From an uncultured Mesorhizobium sp. (lineage in GTDB: Bacteria; Pseudomonadota; Alphaproteobacteria; Rhizobiales; Rhizobiaceae), in assembly GCA_950071955.1 (NCBI GenBank), contig CATMOC010000136.1, positions 1 to 8,441 on the forward strand: DNA of 8,441 nt, read 5' to 3'. This document shows positions 7,054 to 8,441 of this stretch, in pieces; position 1 is the stretch's first letter; each line of letters starts with the position of its first letter. Under the pieces are notes generated by a model that worked only from the letters and a program-made list of their open reading frames with translations, was not told where the DNA came from and ran no database searches. A program made the position numbers and the translations under genes.

Positions 7054-7533
7054 ATGGCTGGGCGCGCCCTCGAACGGCTGATCCGCTTCTGCACGTTTGT
7101 CGGCGCGCTCGCCATCGCCGTGATGATGCTCGCGACCTGCTGGGACATCGTCGCCCGCTGGGCCGCGAACAGGCCGCTGCACGGCGTGGTGGAACTGGTC
7201 GAGATCATGGTGCTCGCAAGCGCCATGCTCGGCCTTCCCGAGACATTCCTGCGCGACGAGCAGATCCGCGTCGACCTCGTCGACAGCTTCCTCTCGCAGC
7301 GCGCGCTCGCCCTCCTCAAGATCGTTGCGCTAATGCTTTCGGTCGTCCTGCTCGCGATCATCGCCGTCAACGTCTACCAGCCGATGGTGGACGCCTATCG
7401 GTTCGGCGACCTTAAATACGATCTCGGCGTGCCGCTCTATCCGCTCTATGGCCTGATCATATTCGCCTTCGCCGCATCGATCCTGAGCTGCGCGGCCGCG
7501 CTGGTTCGCGAACTGGGAACCGGGGAGCAATAG
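7054..7533 (+). CDS. dctQ: TRAP transporter small membrane subunit (DctQ family)
   Basis: Inner-membrane protein of 159 residues with four predicted helices at about 11-29, 47-63, 85-108 and 127-150, the normal DctQ design. Visible family features are the R-x5-P-L-H-G-V-V-E-L stretch (35-48), FLRDEQIRVDLV (65-76) between helices 2 and 3, and GVPLYPLY (125-132) before the last helix. It forms the membrane complex with the large subunit, driven by an ion gradient and fed by the periplasmic receptor. The start ATG is 2 nt after the dctP stop. No strong ribosome binding site is visible, so coupling to dctP translation is likely. The reading frame is open far upstream inside dctP, but only the part after 7054 resembles the family. 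Confidence 0.94.
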   Translation: MAGRALERLIRFCTFVGALAIAVMMLATCWDIVARWAANRPLHGVVELVEIMVLASAMLGLPETFLRDEQIRVDLVDSFLSQRALALLKIVALMLSVVLLAIIAVNVYQPMVDAYRFGDLKYDLGVPLYPLYGLIIFAFAASILSCAAALVRELGTGEQ

Positions 7534-7537
7534 GCCG

Positions 7538-8441
7538 ATGTCGCCCGTGGCGCTGAGCTGGATCGGCATCGCCGTCCTGGTCGTCCTCATCATGCTGCGC
7601 ATACCCGTGGCCGTGGCGCTCGGCCTCGTTGGCTTCATCGGCTACGGGCTGATCGACGGCATCCACCGGGCGAGCCTGACCGCCGGCTCGGCGCCGATCG
7701 AACTCGCGCAGGCATACTCGTTTTCCGTCGTGCCGCTGTTCACGCTGATGGGCGCGGTGGCCGCCTCGGCCGGCCTGTCGTCCGACCTCTTCAGGGCCGG
7801 CAACGCCGTCCTGCGGGGCACGCGCGGCTCGCTCTCGATCGCCTCGATCTTCGCCTCCGCCCTCTTCGGCGCGGTCTGCGGTTCCTCGGTGGCGACCGCG
7901 CTCACCATGAGCAAGGTCTCTATCCCGCAGATGCTGGCCGCCGGATACCGGCCGAGCCTCGCGGCCGGCTCGGTCGCGGCCGGCGGCACGCTCGGCATCC
8001 TCATCCCGCCGTCGCTGATCCTGATGATCTACGCCATCATCGCCCAGCAATCGGTCGCCGAACTGTTCATGGCTGCGCTGGTGCCCGGCCTGATCCTGAC
8101 GGTGCTCTACTGCATCGTGGCGCTCATCCTCGTTCGGCTCACGCCCGAGGGGGCCGGGACGGGCGGCGGAATGGTTGCCGCGACCGAGCCCATCCTGCCG
8201 GCGCTCGGCCGCATATGGCACGTCGTCCTGCTTTTCGTCGTCACCCTGGGCGGCATCTATACGGGCTGGTTCACGCCGACCGAGGCGGCCGCCGTGGGCG
8301 CGCTCGGCGCGCTGCTGCTCGGGCTGGCGCTCGGGCGGATGAATCTCCGCGATCTGGCGCTCTCCTTCACCGAGACCGTGCGCCTGGTGGCGAGCATCAT
8401 CTTCATCGTCATGGCGTCGACGATGTTTTCCTATTTCATCG
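7538..8441 (+). CDS. dctM: TRAP transporter large permease (DctM family), 3' end missing
   Basis: Main transport subunit of the TRAP system, with 301 residues in the window and no stop before the edge. Members are usually about 425-430 residues, so roughly 125 are missing. It reads as an alternation of hydrophobic helices. Signatures: SVVPLFTLMGA early on (around 67-77), GSSVATALTMSKVSIPQM (from Gly115), then AAGGTLGILIPPS with Pro157-Pro158, and GWFTPTEAAAVGALGA. These are the conserved DctM core regions that line the transport path. ATG 7538 follows the dctQ stop by 4 nt, with GGGGAG at 7522-7527 as a rather distant ribosome binding site. Gene order P-Q-M is the standard one. The operon may continue past the window, where any missing pathway enzymes should be sought. 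Confidence 0.96.
   Translation, partial: MSPVALSWIGIAVLVVLIMLRIPVAVALGLVGFIGYGLIDGIHRASLTAGSAPIELAQAYSFSVVPLFTLMGAVAASAGLSSDLFRAGNAVLRGTRGSLSIASIFASALFGAVCGSSVATALTMSKVSIPQMLAAGYRPSLAAGSVAAGGTLGILIPPSLILMIYAIIAQQSVAELFMAALVPGLILTVLYCIVALILVRLTPEGAGTGGGMVAATEPILPALGRIWHVVLLFVVTLGGIYTGWFTPTEAAAVGALGALLLGLALGRMNLRDLALSFTETVRLVASIIFIVMASTMFSYFI

Noticed and set aside
7457..8221. Minus-strand open frame opposite dctM
   Set aside because: Arg/Asp/Gly/His-rich composition without family features; dctM on the plus strand explains the sequence.

Overview
The window looks like a GC-rich alphaproteobacterial chromosome segment, most likely Hyphomicrobiales (Mesorhizobium/Phyllobacteriaceae-like). The grounds are the strong G/C preference at third codon positions, GTG starts, a MetC of the alphaproteobacterial type, and the mix of TRAP transporter, FCD-type GntR regulator and flavin hydroxylase. 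The taxonomic call is inference. Eight protein genes fill almost the whole window. I see no RNA gene, insertion sequence, CRISPR array or origin.

Layout: (1) metC, a PLP-dependent cystathionine beta-lyase, on + (92-1282). (2) A short convergent gap, then a minus-strand pair that overlaps by 8 nt: an FCD-family GntR regulator (first gene, 3359-2622) and a 12-helix MFS transporter (2629-1373). (3) A 109-bp A/T-rich divergent intergenic region (3360-3468) with a perfect 12-bp direct repeat offset by 17 bp and a short palindrome. This is the best candidate for a shared promoter/operator. (4) A plus-strand run of tightly spaced genes: a fumarylacetoacetate-hydrolase (FAH) family protein (3469-4326), a class A FAD-dependent aromatic hydroxylase (4365-6023), and a TRAP transporter made of a periplasmic binding protein (6020-7051), a small membrane subunit (7054-7533) and a large membrane subunit cut by the window end (7538-8441).

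Working model (inference): the regulator controls a small catabolic operon. The TRAP system would import an organic, possibly aromatic, acid. The flavin hydroxylase would add a hydroxyl to the ring, and the FAH-family enzyme would hydrolyse or isomerise the ring-fission product. The ring-cleavage dioxygenase such a route needs is not in the window. It may lie beyond the 3' edge or elsewhere, or the pathway may work differently. The MFS carrier could be a second importer or an exporter for the same compound. MetC may be an unrelated housekeeping neighbour.

Nothing here is certainly a new kind of system. The most worthwhile leads are the substrate of this hydroxylase/FAH/TRAP module and the repeat-bearing divergent control region.
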